DNA of 64,000 nt. It comes from Archangium lipolyticum (GTDB lineage: Bacteria; Myxococcota; Myxococcia; Myxococcales; Myxococcaceae). Both the position numbers and the translations under genes were made by a program. How positions within the stretch are numbered: the first letter of the stretch is position 1; every line of letters begins with the position of its first letter. Shown here piece by piece: positions 26,468 to 34,857 of this stretch. The notes under the pieces are model-generated. The model saw nothing but the letters and a program-made list of their open reading frames with translations. It ran no database searches and had not been told where the DNA came from. Location of the stretch: contig NZ_JANKBZ010000036.1 in NCBI RefSeq assembly GCF_024623785.1, positions 51,719-115,718 of the forward strand, in the 5' to 3' direction.

Positions 26468-26492
26468 GCGGGTTCGATTCCCGCAGCCTCCA
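26468..26492 (+). other. 3' end of a tRNA or tmRNA gene (possible attachment-site scar)
   Basis: The stem GCGGG, loop TTCGATT and stem CCCGC form a perfect T-arm, followed by AGCCTCCA as acceptor strand. No matching 5' acceptor strand (GGAGGCT) or anticodon arm is found upstream, so only the 3' end is present. Fragments of this kind are left when elements integrate into the 3' ends of tRNA or ssrA genes. Confidence 0.5.
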
Positions 26493-26640
26493 CTCTTCAG
26501 CTCTGTGACGGGGCCATTGAATCCGGTCACTTCGAGTCCACGGGCCTGTCCCCCGGAGTCCCCTCCCGTCTTGGAGACATGCTGGAGCGCCTGGGGCTGC
26601 CCACGCGGCGTGCGAAGCGGGTCGCCACCGATGGGCCGGT

Positions 26641-26967
26641 GGTGGGAAGGTACCGGTCTTCGAGGCTGAGCAGGGCCCGGTGGAGCCAACGCCCAAGGAA
26701 GAGGCAGCTTCGCCGGCCCGGTCGCCTGAAACGGCGCGCGAGGTTCCAACGGAGGCTCCACCGCCCGAGCAGGAAGTGGGTCCGGTATCGAAGTCACAGA
26801 GAGAGCCTGCGGCTGCTGGTCGCTCCAGGCGCGCAAGGTGGCCCCTGGTCCTGCTCGCGGGCCTGATCGTAGTCGGCCTTGCCTTGTGGCTGGCGCGCTC
26901 CACACTCGCGCCCCTACCCGAGGCGCTGCCGCCCGGGTCTGGCCGTTCCGAGAAAGGAAGCCCACCC
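26641..26967 (+). pseudogene. C-terminal tail of a Ser/Thr protein kinase
   Basis: The frame VPVFEAEQGPVEP, then a Glu/Pro/Ala-rich linker, a single membrane helix (WPLVLLAGLIVVGLALWL) and a short outer segment resembles the juxtamembrane and membrane tail of myxobacterial Ser/Thr kinases. No kinase domain motif (HRD, DFG) is present upstream; that region instead shows a transposase-tail-like MLERLGLPTR. The kinase domain appears to have been deleted. The exact 5' limit of the remnant is uncertain. Confidence 0.4.
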
Positions 26968-27493
26968 GTGTCCACCTCTTCCCCCTCCACCTCCTCGAGT
27001 TTCCGCGTCGCCTGGCTGTGCGCCGTTGTCGGCATCGGCTGTCCTGGTGCCCAGGTGAAGCCCCCGGAGCCAGAGGACTGCCCCAGGGAAGCGGCCGAGG
27101 CCATGACCCGGGAGTTGAAGCTTCGGACGCCCAGCCCTCTTTATGCCGTCGTGGACATCAACCAGCCCGGCGACGCCAGCGAGGCAGGTGTCTACCAGGA
27201 TGGACCCGTCATCGGACGTATCACAGAAGGGAGACGGCAACCTGCCCGTGGGGACGCTGCTCCACGGACGCCTCTGGTCGGGGCCTGGTATCTACGAGCT
27301 GGAGGGGGATGAGAAGGTCCCGGCCGTCCTGGGCCGCTACACGCTGGCCGTGCTGCCCGATGGGCGGAAGTACCCCGTGTGCATCGTGCTGGGAGAAACG
27401 GACGGGCGGGTGGCCAAAGTGGAGGGCTCCAAGCCCGGCGCCGCCGTGCTGGCGCGTGAACTGCCGGTGAGCCCCGTCTGGCGTTGGCCCTGA
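26968..27493 (+). pseudogene. frameshifted lipoprotein of the kinase-tail family
   Basis: A GTG at 26968 (AGAAAGGAAG upstream) starts a Ser-rich signal region with CAVVGIGC, then QVKPPEPEDCP, VDINQPGD and VYQDGPVIG-R-I-T-E-G. At about 27228 the frame is lost; the downstream part (DGNLPVGTLLHGRLWSGPGI ... YPVCIVLGETDG ... EGSKPGAAVL) continues in the +1 frame to a stop at 27493. One extra base in the run GAAGGGAGACGG explains the shift. The full protein would be about 175 residues. Members are recalled next to or fused with myxobacterial kinases; function unknown. Confidence 0.6.
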
Positions 27494-27527
27494 GCCCAGG
27501 GCCCCGAAGAGGCCCGGCGAAGACTGT

Positions 27528-27746
27528 CTGCCGCCTCCGAATCCTCCGTGCCCCACCTGTGGTGTCGCCATGGGCCACGGCGTTCCGGACCCATATTGGC
27601 TCGACGCCGCTTCACTGCCGCAGCACGTGGACATCTTCCGGCTGGCCGACGCCTCGACGCTCATCATCGCCAACGAGCGTCTGGTGGACGCGGTGCGCCG
27701 CCTGGAACTGGACGGGGTCGTCTTCAAGGATCTGGAGGTTCGCTGA
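27528..27746 (+). pseudogene. C-terminal fragment of a SitI6-type double-CXXCG immunity protein
   Basis: Seventy-two codons read LPPPNPPCPTCGVAMGHG, then LDAASLPQHVDIFRLAD, ANERLVDAVRRLELDGVVF and a stop. The second CxxCG motif, the E/D-A-x-x-LP-x-x-x-D-x-FRL pattern and the closing DGVVF are typical, from memory, of the SitI6 family that protects Myxococcus against SitA swarming-inhibition toxins. The first two thirds, with the other CxxCG, are missing. This is a scar of an interbacterial-competition locus. Confidence 0.6.
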
Positions 27747-27755
27747 GCCCTCACT

Positions 27756-27990
27756 TCAGCCCTGCAACTCCCGCAGAGTCACCGAGGGCGGCGCGTCCAG
27801 CACTCGCCGGGTGGCGAACATGCCCGCGCTCACCGCCGCCAGCACGCCCAGCCCGCCACCCACCACCAGCCGCCAGTCCGCCTGCCACGGCAGGTTGAAC
27901 ACCTGCGTGGCGATGACCCCGGCCAGGACCGAGGCCGCGCACGCCGCGGTGAGGCCCGACAGCAGGCCAATGGCCGCGAACTCCGATGCC
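27756..27990 (-). pseudogene. duplicated 3' end of the ybbP-like permease gene
   Basis: These 235 bases match 30813-31050 at all but four positions plus one 3-base deletion (removing one Val codon from a run of three). They encode the last helices of the ABC permease and its stop codon. Both junctions are sharp and the flanks are unrelated. This is a recent segmental duplication of a neighbouring gene end. Confidence 0.85.
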
Positions 27991-28044
27991 AGGTGGTGGG
28001 TGGGCCCTGAAGAGTGGGGGCGTGCCTTCAACCCCGAAACCACC

Positions 28045-28404
28045 TCACGGCGTTGCGCGCCCGCCGATGTTCGGGAATCGCTCATAGGCCCGCTTGAGCG
28101 CGTCCAGGTGCACGGGGTTGTCCAGGTCGAGCGGGGCCTCGGTGAGCCTCACCACCCACCCACCGGTTGCCGTCCGCCGGGCCCGCGCCCGCAGCTCGGC
28201 ATCGCGCGAGGGATCCGGAAAGCCGATGGCCTGCGCGGCGGCCGTCGACCAGTAGTTGAGCCACCCCAGGTACTCTGGAATCTCGGGCGAGCGGATCTTC
28301 CATGGGAGCTTCAGCGATGACAGCCCGAGCGGCGGCTTCTCCGGCCCAGACAGCTTCGGGCCTGTCTGGTCCGAAACGACACTCATCACGCGGGACGGGA
28401 CCAT
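28045..28404 (-). pseudogene. DUF5953-like protein, N-terminal part missing
   Basis: A 119-residue frame: LSSLKLPWKIRSPEIPEYLG, WLNYWSTAAAQAIGFPDPSRDAEL, ARRTATGGWVVRLTEAPLDL, then HLDALKRAYERFPNIGG. This is the C-terminal half of a DUF5953-type protein as I recall the family. The frame stays open upstream and still reads EHVAEGVRARWGI before becoming unrelated, so the N-terminal ~100 residues are lost. It is the less damaged of the two copies (see 24168-24330). The following 229 bases up to 28633 contain no other gene. Confidence 0.55.
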
Positions 28405-28633
28405 GATGCCCCACCGCGCTCGGACGCCCTCCGCTACATGCTCGAAGGTCGCGCTCCCTGCTCGGGTGCGGCATGGCGCCTGGGCCGATCTCCAGCCGCG
28501 TCACTCCCAGCAGCAACCCAGGAACAGCACTGGCACCGGCAACACCACAGGTAGACAGGAACGTGCGGCAGAGTGCTTGCCTTGAGCACTGTGCGTGGCT
28601 TCGGTAGCATCGACACTCGCCCAGGAGAGGTCC

Positions 28634-30169
28634 ATGTCAGAAAACAATCAGCACGGATTTCTTTCGCGGAATGGACGAGGACAGAGTTACCGCGTTTGCG
28701 CGGATGACACCCTGGAGACGATTGCCGACAAACACGGTGTCACGGTGGCGGCGCTGAAGGAACTCAACGGCGTTCAGAATTCAACGCGGGTCTGGGTTGG
28801 ACAGGTGCTCCATCTTCCGCTCGGCGCTGACGAATCCTCATCGCCACAAGCCAGATCCACCGTCGGCAAACGACAGGCGGGCCAGACCCAGCGAACCTGG
28901 ATTGGCAAGATCCTGCCCTGGAGCGTGGCGCTGCGCCGCGAACCCCGCCGGAATTCCCGGGCACCCTATCAAGGCATCCTGGCCGACCTTCCCCGAGACA
29001 CCCGGGTGACGGTCGTCGGCCATCAAGGAGGATGGCTGCGCGTCGAGACGCTGTTCCGCGGGAGGAAATTCGCGGGCTACGTGTCACAGGAGTTGGTCGA
29101 ATACGTCTCGGAGAGCGCTCCCCAGCACCTGAAAGCTCCGCCGGCCAACCTGACTCCGCCCGCCGACGTTCCACCGGCCATCTGGCACATCCGCACGAGC
29201 AGCGACTTCGTCCACTTCGTCGAGGAGGTCGAGCGCGAGTATCCCAAAGCCCTTCCGCCGGAGATCGCGACGGAAATCCGCCAGCTGTGGTTTTCCGACC
29301 AGAACTGGGAACTGCTGGTGGCGGGCAGGGGGGTATATGACGCAGCGGGCAAGGCGGTGGACATCGAGACCAGGCCCAACCCGATCGCGCAGAAGTTCGA
29401 CATGAAGGACCTGGCGCCGCGTGCTGGCGGAAAGCAGATCAGCACCAGTATGGGTCAGGTAGACATCGGCCACGTCATGGCCGGCATCGATGGACGGTTG
29501 AATGGCTTTCCGCCCGCCTACCCCTTGGCTTTCCTCAGGGAGAAGGGGCACGACGGTGTCCAGGCCCATCGCAAGTACGAGACGCTCAAGGCCGCGAGTG
29601 GAGGGGACGCTCGCGATTTCACCACCTGGGCCGGAGACCTGGGGCAGGCTTATGCCGAATACCTGCTGAGCAGGTACGTCCAGGGACATTCGACCGCAAC
29701 CTTGCCTGCGGCCTTGGCGGCCAAGGCCGCCGACGCGCAACTCCTCGGTGACATCCACGGCTATATCGCCGTCGAGGTTCACAACAGCGTACCGGCGGCG
29801 CGAAGGCCGTCGGGCGGTGACAAGGTGTCGAACATCCTCCGGAGCATGTACCTCGTGGACGAATCCGTGAGGGGCAAGACGTTCCAGGATTATGTGGAGC
29901 AGGTCTCCGGCAAGCGGGGAAACGCCGCCCTGCGCAGCTTCATCCGGGAGCGTACCCTCGCCTTCGCTCAGCCGTGGTTCGCCAAACAGGCCTACGCGCA
30001 CCGGGGCTATTGGTCGAGCAGCGGATGGTTCCCCGATGGCATCTGGAAAAATCTCACGGATGAGTTCGACACGCTTCACAAAAAGAATGAGTCGTCGGCG
30101 GCTCCAACGGACAAGCTCGACAGCCTCGTAGACAAATTCATGCTCATGCTCTCAGGGCAACTGAAGTGA
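28634..30169 (+). CDS. LysM/SH3-domain protein with unknown C-terminal domain
   Basis: A 511-residue protein without a signal peptide. It begins with a LysM domain (about 18-63, CADDTLETIADKHGVTVAAL), followed by a basic linker and an SH3-like domain (about 108-158, with VTVVGHQGGWLRVE). The large C-terminal domain (about 175-490) carries HVMAGIDGRLNGFP and WAGDLGQAYAEYLLSRYV, which look like a conserved module in LysM-containing proteins, though I cannot name it. The binding domains point to peptidoglycan. AGGAGAGG precedes the ATG. Its stop overlaps the GTG of the next gene, so the two are translationally coupled; an effector delivered to the cell wall with a membrane partner is one reading. 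Confidence 0.72.
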   Translation: MSENNQHGFLSRNGRGQSYRVCADDTLETIADKHGVTVAALKELNGVQNSTRVWVGQVLHLPLGADESSSPQARSTVGKRQAGQTQRTWIGKILPWSVALRREPRRNSRAPYQGILADLPRDTRVTVVGHQGGWLRVETLFRGRKFAGYVSQELVEYVSESAPQHLKAPPANLTPPADVPPAIWHIRTSSDFVHFVEEVEREYPKALPPEIATEIRQLWFSDQNWELLVAGRGVYDAAGKAVDIETRPNPIAQKFDMKDLAPRAGGKQISTSMGQVDIGHVMAGIDGRLNGFPPAYPLAFLREKGHDGVQAHRKYETLKAASGGDARDFTTWAGDLGQAYAEYLLSRYVQGHSTATLPAALAAKAADAQLLGDIHGYIAVEVHNSVPAARRPSGGDKVSNILRSMYLVDESVRGKTFQDYVEQVSGKRGNAALRSFIRERTLAFAQPWFAKQAYAHRGYWSSSGWFPDGIWKNLTDEFDTLHKKNESSAAPTDKLDSLVDKFMLMLSGQLK

Positions 30170-30696
30170 GCCCCCCTCCCAAGTACGTCACGGTGGGGAT
30201 TGTGGCGGTGCTGCTCCTGGCCGGTGGGGTGCTCCTCATCGCGGGCTGGACCGCGCGTGCCAGCCTGAACCCGGACACCGTGGCGCTGTCGGGGGTCACC
30301 TTTCAGGTACTGCGGCGCGTCGAGCCAGAGTCTGTCGTGTTCGACCTGACTCGCCCAGATGGTGGTGTGGCCGTCTCGATCAGCGGTAGCACGGACACTC
30401 TTTGCGACCCGCCCTACTTGATGGCCATTGATGTGGATCAAAATGGCTCTGGCGATGTGTATTACCGGCACTGCCGTGGTCATGGATACGTGACGTACCA
30501 GAATGGCGCTCCGGTAGATGTAGACCTGGGACAGTACGAGGTGGATGACGCCCCCGCCGCCGCTTCCTTCTGGGCGAATGAGATCCAGGCCGGAGGTCTG
30601 CGCCTTCTCACATCTGGCACTGTCGTCACGCTCGTAGCGCTCGCCATGCTGGCGGTCTGGCTTTCATCCGCCTGTCGCGTTCGCCACATGCGATAA
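30166..30696 (+). CDS. two-helix membrane protein coupled to the LysM protein
   Basis: A 176-residue protein starting with GTG inside the stop region of the LysM gene (GTGA overlap). A membrane helix at about 9-27 and another at about 148-168 flank a ~120-residue extracytoplasmic domain containing two or three Cys (TLCDPPYL, RHCRGHG) and an acidic segment near 130. Membrane topology and tight coupling resemble immunity proteins for periplasm-acting effectors, but no family is recognised and this role is inference. The 116 bases downstream end in a short CCCCC/GGGGG hairpin before the convergent permease gene. Confidence 0.6.
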   Translation: MSPPPKYVTVGIVAVLLLAGGVLLIAGWTARASLNPDTVALSGVTFQVLRRVEPESVVFDLTRPDGGVAVSISGSTDTLCDPPYLMAIDVDQNGSGDVYYRHCRGHGYVTYQNGAPVDVDLGQYEVDDAPAAASFWANEIQAGGLRLLTSGTVVTLVALAMLAVWLSSACRVRHMR

Positions 30697-30812
30697 GAGG
30701 GTATTGCCAGCCCCCGGGTGCTGGCGCAGCAGCCCGGCCCAGGAAAGTCGCCCCTGCTAAAGGCGTCAGGTTCGCCTCTGGTGGCTTCGGCTCTGCCCCC
30801 ACTTGGGGGAAC

Positions 30813-33344
30813 TCAGCCCTGCAACTCCCGCAGCGTCACCGAGGGGGGCGCGTCCAGCACTCGCCGGGTGGCGAACATCCCCGCGCTCACCGCCGCCAGC
30901 ACGCCCAGCCCGCCACCCACCACCACCAGCCGCCAGTCCGCCTGCCACGGCAGGTTGAACACCTGCGTGGCGATGACCCCGGCCAGGACCGAGGCCGCGC
31001 ACGCCGCGGTGAGGCCCGACAGCAGGCCAATGGCCGCGAACTCCGAGGCCTGGGCCAGCCGCAGCTGCCGGCGGCTGCCGCCCAGCACCCGCATCACTCC
31101 TCCCTCCAGCAGCCGCTCGTCCTGGCTGGCGCTGACCGCGGCCATCAACACCAGCAAGCCCGCCAGCAGCGAGAAGTAGAACACCACCTCCACCACGGTG
31201 GAGACCTGGTCCGCGGTGTCGCGCACCTGCTTCAGCAGCGCGTCGATATCCACCACCGAGAGGTTGGGATGGCGCGCCACCAGCTCCGCGGTGAAGCGCG
31301 TGCGCTCGGCGGGCACATGCACCGCGGTGATGTAGCTGGCCGCATAGCCCGCGAGTGCGCCCGGCGACACCAGCACGATGAAGTTCGGCCGGAAGCTCTC
31401 CCACTCCACCTCGCGCAGGCTGGTGACGGTGGCCTCGAGCCGCTGGCCCGCGATGTCGAAGGCCACCCGGTCTCCGAGCTTCCAGCCCATCGATTGGGCG
31501 AAGCCCTCCTCCACCGAGAGCTCCGGCTTCTCCGGGCGCTCAGGGCCCCAGAACGTGCCGGCGGTGATGCGGTTGTCCTCGCGAAGCGTGTCGGCGGTGG
31601 AGAGGTTGTACTCGCGATCCGTGCGCCGCTGCCTGCGACGCTCCTCCTCGGAGCCGGCGTCACCCGTGTCGGGCGGCGCCGCCTTCACCGGCTCGCCGTT
31701 GTGCGCCACCAGGCGGCCGCGCACCATGGGGAAGAGGTCTGGCGCGGACAACCCCTGCTCGGCCATGAAGGCACGCACCGGCTCCATCTGGTCCTCCTGC
31801 ACGTTGAGGATGAAGCGGTTGGGCGCCTCCTGGGCCAGTGCCACCTGCCAGCGGTCGAGCAGGTCGGTGCGCACGAAGGTGAGCAGCAGCAGCGCCATCA
31901 GCCCCAGGCCGAGCGCCGTCACCTGGGCGACGCTGGTGGCCGCCCGCCGGCTCACGTTGGCCAGTCCGTAACGCAGGCTCCCGCGCAGCCGCGAGCGCAG
32001 CCGCCGCACGACGGCGATGAGCCCCCACGCCAGTGCGGCCAGCACTCCCAGCGTGGCGATGATGCCGAGGAGCATCGCGGACGCCAGCCCCGCCGAGCCG
32101 GCCTTCCACCACAGCAGCGCCGCCAGCCCCAGCACGCCCAAGAACCCCACCAGCCAGGAGCTCGGCTCGGTACGGTCGAGGTCCCTGCGCAACACGCGCA
32201 GCGCGGGCACCCGGCGCAGCGCGAGGATGGGAGGTGCTCCGAAGGTCAGCAGCACCACCAGGCCCACCCCATACCCCTGCACCGCGGGCACCCAGCCCGC
32301 CGCCGGGATGGACAGCTTCAGCGCCGCGGAGAGCCAGTTGCCCACCTGCCACTGGATGACGAAGGCGAGCAGGACGCCGAGGGTGCTCGCGATGAGCCCG
32401 ACGAGGAGCAGCTCGCCACCGTGGGTGCCCACCAGCGTGCGCTGGCTCGCGCCCAGACACCGCATCACCGCGGTGCTCGACAGGTGCCGCTCGCTGTGCC
32501 GGCGCGCGGCCATGGCCACGGCCACCGCCGCCAGCACCACCGACACCAGCGACGCCAGGCTCAGGAAGCGGTCGGCCCGGTCGAGCGCGGAGCGCATCTC
32601 CGGACGCGCGTCCTGCACCGTCTCCAGGCGCTGGCCGCGCGCGAGCCCCTGGCGCGCGGTGCGCACGAAGCGCTCCACCGCCCCCGGCTCTCCGGCGACC
32701 ACCAGGCGGTAGCGCAGCCGGCTCCCCTCCTGCACCAGCCCCGTCGCGGGCAGGTCCGCGAGGTTGAGGAACACCCGGGGCGCGATGTTGAAGTAGTCGA
32801 GCGCCGCGTCCGGCTCCTGCACCACCAGCGCGGTGAGCCGCAGCCGCGACTCGCCAATGCCAATCATGTCCCCCAGCCGGGCGTCCAGCGCGTCCGCGCC
32901 CGCGCGGCTCATCCACACGCTGCCCCGCTCGGGGACGCCGTCGGCGTCATGCTCCGGGCCGTCCACCGTCTCCACGATGCGGAAGCGGCCCCGCAGGGGA
33001 AAGCCCTCGCCGAGCGCGCGGACATCTCCGAACTTGAGCCGCTCATCGTCCGCGTCGCCGACCCGGACCATGCTGGACAGCTCCTGCGTCTCGGTGCTTC
33101 GCAGCCCGGGGGCCCCCGCCGCCTCGCGCACCACCCCGTCCAGTGGGGTGTCGCCGATCACCACCGCATCACCCCCGAGCAGCCGGTTGGCCTCCAGGGC
33201 GAGCGCGCGCTCGGCCCGGTCGGTCACGAAGCCAATGGCCGTCACCGCCAACACCGCGAGCACCAGCGCGGAGAAGAGGATGCGCAGGTCGCCGGAGGCG
33301 AAGTCACGGCGCAGCTGGCGCCACGCCATCTTGAGCAGCCTCAT
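30813..33344 (-). CDS. ybbP: ABC transporter permease, YbbP type (FtsX/MacB superfamily)
   Basis: An 843-residue permease with N-terminal helix (FSALVLAVLAVTAIGFV), a long periplasmic domain, FtsX-type helix groups at about 260-450, a second periplasmic domain and a C-terminal set of helices ending AGMFATRRVLDAPPS. This double-FtsX layout of about 800 residues is that of E. coli YbbP. It is translationally coupled to the ATPase gene (ATGA overlap; GGAGAGG before the start). The gene order permease, ATPase, divergent lipase/esterase equals E. coli ybbP-ybbA-tesA. The physiological substrate is not established; a lipid or envelope role is likely. Its 3' end is duplicated at 27756-27990. Confidence 0.88.
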   Translation of the reverse strand: MRLLKMAWRQLRRDFASGDLRILFSALVLAVLAVTAIGFVTDRAERALALEANRLLGGDAVVIGDTPLDGVVREAAGAPGLRSTETQELSSMVRVGDADDERLKFGDVRALGEGFPLRGRFRIVETVDGPEHDADGVPERGSVWMSRAGADALDARLGDMIGIGESRLRLTALVVQEPDAALDYFNIAPRVFLNLADLPATGLVQEGSRLRYRLVVAGEPGAVERFVRTARQGLARGQRLETVQDARPEMRSALDRADRFLSLASLVSVVLAAVAVAMAARRHSERHLSSTAVMRCLGASQRTLVGTHGGELLLVGLIASTLGVLLAFVIQWQVGNWLSAALKLSIPAAGWVPAVQGYGVGLVVLLTFGAPPILALRRVPALRVLRRDLDRTEPSSWLVGFLGVLGLAALLWWKAGSAGLASAMLLGIIATLGVLAALAWGLIAVVRRLRSRLRGSLRYGLANVSRRAATSVAQVTALGLGLMALLLLTFVRTDLLDRWQVALAQEAPNRFILNVQEDQMEPVRAFMAEQGLSAPDLFPMVRGRLVAHNGEPVKAAPPDTGDAGSEEERRRQRRTDREYNLSTADTLREDNRITAGTFWGPERPEKPELSVEEGFAQSMGWKLGDRVAFDIAGQRLEATVTSLREVEWESFRPNFIVLVSPGALAGYAASYITAVHVPAERTRFTAELVARHPNLSVVDIDALLKQVRDTADQVSTVVEVVFYFSLLAGLLVLMAAVSASQDERLLEGGVMRVLGGSRRQLRLAQASEFAAIGLLSGLTAACAASVLAGVIATQVFNLPWQADWRLVVVGGGLGVLAAVSAGMFATRRVLDAPPSVTLRELQG

Positions 33345-34069
33345 GATTGCCTCTCCTCGGCCACCTGGCGGCCGCCGTCGAGCCGCAGCCGCCGCCCGCA
33401 GCGCGCCGCGAGCCGCTCGTCATGGGTGACGAGCACCAGGGTGGTCCCCGCCTCCGCGTTGAGTGAGAACAGCAGCTCGACGATGGCCTGGCCGGTGTTC
33501 GTGTCGAGGTTGCCGGTGGGCTCGTCGGCGAAGAGCACCGCCGGCCGGGTGACGAAGGCGCGCGCCAGGGCCACGCGCTGCTGCTCTCCCCCCGACAGCT
33601 GGCGCGGGTAGTGGCCGAGCCGCTCCCCCAGCCCCACCTTGCCGAGGATGGCCCGGGCGGGAGTCTCCACGTCCGCGTCTCCGCGCAGCTCGAGCGGCAG
33701 CATCACGTTCTCCAGGGCCGTCAGCGAGGGGAGCAGCTGGAAGCTCTGGAAGACGAAGCCCACCTTCTCGCCGCGCACGCGCGCACGTCCGTCCTCGTCC
33801 AGGGCGGACAGCGGCTCGCCATCCAACAGCACGCTCCCGGACGTGGGCGTGTCCAGCCCGGCCATCAGCGACAGCAGCGTGCTCTTTCCCGAGCCGGAGG
33901 CCCCGACGATGGCCACGGTGTCGCCATGGGAGATGGAGAAGCCCACCCCCTCGAGGATGGTGAGCGCTCCGGACGGCAGCGGCACCCGTTTGCCCAGTTC
34001 CGACACCTGCAGGGCCAACCGCTTGGGGTCGGGCTGGACTTGGGTGTGCATCGCGATGTCGTGGGGCAT
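33341..34069 (-). CDS. ybbA: ABC transporter ATPase, YbbA/LolD type
   Basis: A 242-residue ATP-binding subunit. Walker A GASGSGKST (near 56), Q-loop FVFQSFQLLP, ABC signature LSGGEQQRVALARAF (near 150), Walker B VLFADEPTGNLD and the switch His in VTHDERLAARC are all intact. The segments MAGLDTPTSG and CGRRLRL match E. coli YbbA closely from memory. It drives the adjacent permease. A second ATG seven codons downstream could be the real start. The divergent TesA gene begins 74 bases away, so the two operons probably share a promoter region. Confidence 0.88.
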   Translation of the reverse strand: MPHDIAMHTQVQPDPKRLALQVSELGKRVPLPSGALTILEGVGFSISHGDTVAIVGASGSGKSTLLSLMAGLDTPTSGSVLLDGEPLSALDEDGRARVRGEKVGFVFQSFQLLPSLTALENVMLPLELRGDADVETPARAILGKVGLGERLGHYPRQLSGGEQQRVALARAFVTRPAVLFADEPTGNLDTNTGQAIVELLFSLNAEAGTTLVLVTHDERLAARCGRRLRLDGGRQVAEERQS

Positions 34070-34142
34070 ATTGGTGTCTTCGTCTGGGGAGTGTCTGCTC
34101 GTGGAGCAGGCTTGTAACGGCGAGCCGGAGGAGTCGCAGCGA

Positions 34143-34808
34143 ATGAGTCAACGATACATGAGGGAGCGCACCTGGGCCCGCGGTGTGCTCGGCTGCCTGG
34201 TGCTGACACTGGCGGTGTCGCTGCCCGCTCTGGCGGAGCCGGCCGCGAAGGCCGCGCCCGTGCGGACGGTGCTGGTGATGGGGGACTCGCTGTCCGCCGC
34301 CTATGGCATCGCGCCGGAGGAAGGCTGGGTGGCGCTGACGGCCGAGCGCATGGCCAGGCAGGCGCCTGGGTGGCGGGTGGTGAATGCCAGCGTGAGTGGT
34401 GAGACCACCGCGGGGGGCGCCTCGCGGATGGGAGGAGAGCTCGCGCGCAACCGGCCGGAGGTGGTGATCATCGCCCTGGGAGGCAACGACGGCCTGCGGG
34501 GCCTGCCGCTCAAGCAGACCCGGGCCAACCTGGAGAAGATGGTGAGCGCGGCCAAATCCTCCGGGGCGCGGGTGCTGCTGGTGGGCATGCGCATGCCGCC
34601 CAACCTGGGGAAGGCCTACACGGAGGGCTTCACGGCGAACTACCGCGCGGTGGCCGAGGCGCACCAGGTGGCCCTGCTCCCGTTCCTGCTGGAGCCCATC
34701 GCGCTGGACCGCGACGCCTTCCAGGCCGACAACATCCACCCCATCGCCGCCGTGCAGCCCAAGCTGCGCGATCACGTCTGGCCCGCGCTGGCTCCGCTGC
34801 TGAAGTAA
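34143..34808 (+). CDS. tesA: TesA-like periplasmic arylesterase/lysophospholipase (SGNH hydrolase)
   Basis: A 221-residue exported SGNH hydrolase with a signal peptide (about 1-31, SLPALAEP). The four family blocks are present: GDSLSAAYG (catalytic Ser), the GETTAGG Gly block, GGND (Asn) and DNIHPIA (catalytic Asp/His). Order, length and context match E. coli tesA (thioesterase I/protease I/lysophospholipase L1). Broad esterase activity in the periplasm is expected. GGAGGAG is ten bases before the ATG; a second ATG five codons later is possible. It is divergent from ybbAP. Confidence 0.88.
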   Translation: MSQRYMRERTWARGVLGCLVLTLAVSLPALAEPAAKAAPVRTVLVMGDSLSAAYGIAPEEGWVALTAERMARQAPGWRVVNASVSGETTAGGASRMGGELARNRPEVVIIALGGNDGLRGLPLKQTRANLEKMVSAAKSSGARVLLVGMRMPPNLGKAYTEGFTANYRAVAEAHQVALLPFLLEPIALDRDAFQADNIHPIAAVQPKLRDHVWPALAPLLK

Positions 34809-34857
34809 GCAGGAGGGCGGGGGGTGTTCCGGCACCTGGATGCGTAGAATGTGCGGG

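Noticed and set aside
26398..26493. Complete tRNA with long variable arm
   Set aside because: Only five of seven acceptor pairs could form, and no D-arm or anticodon arm fits; only the 3' end is credible.
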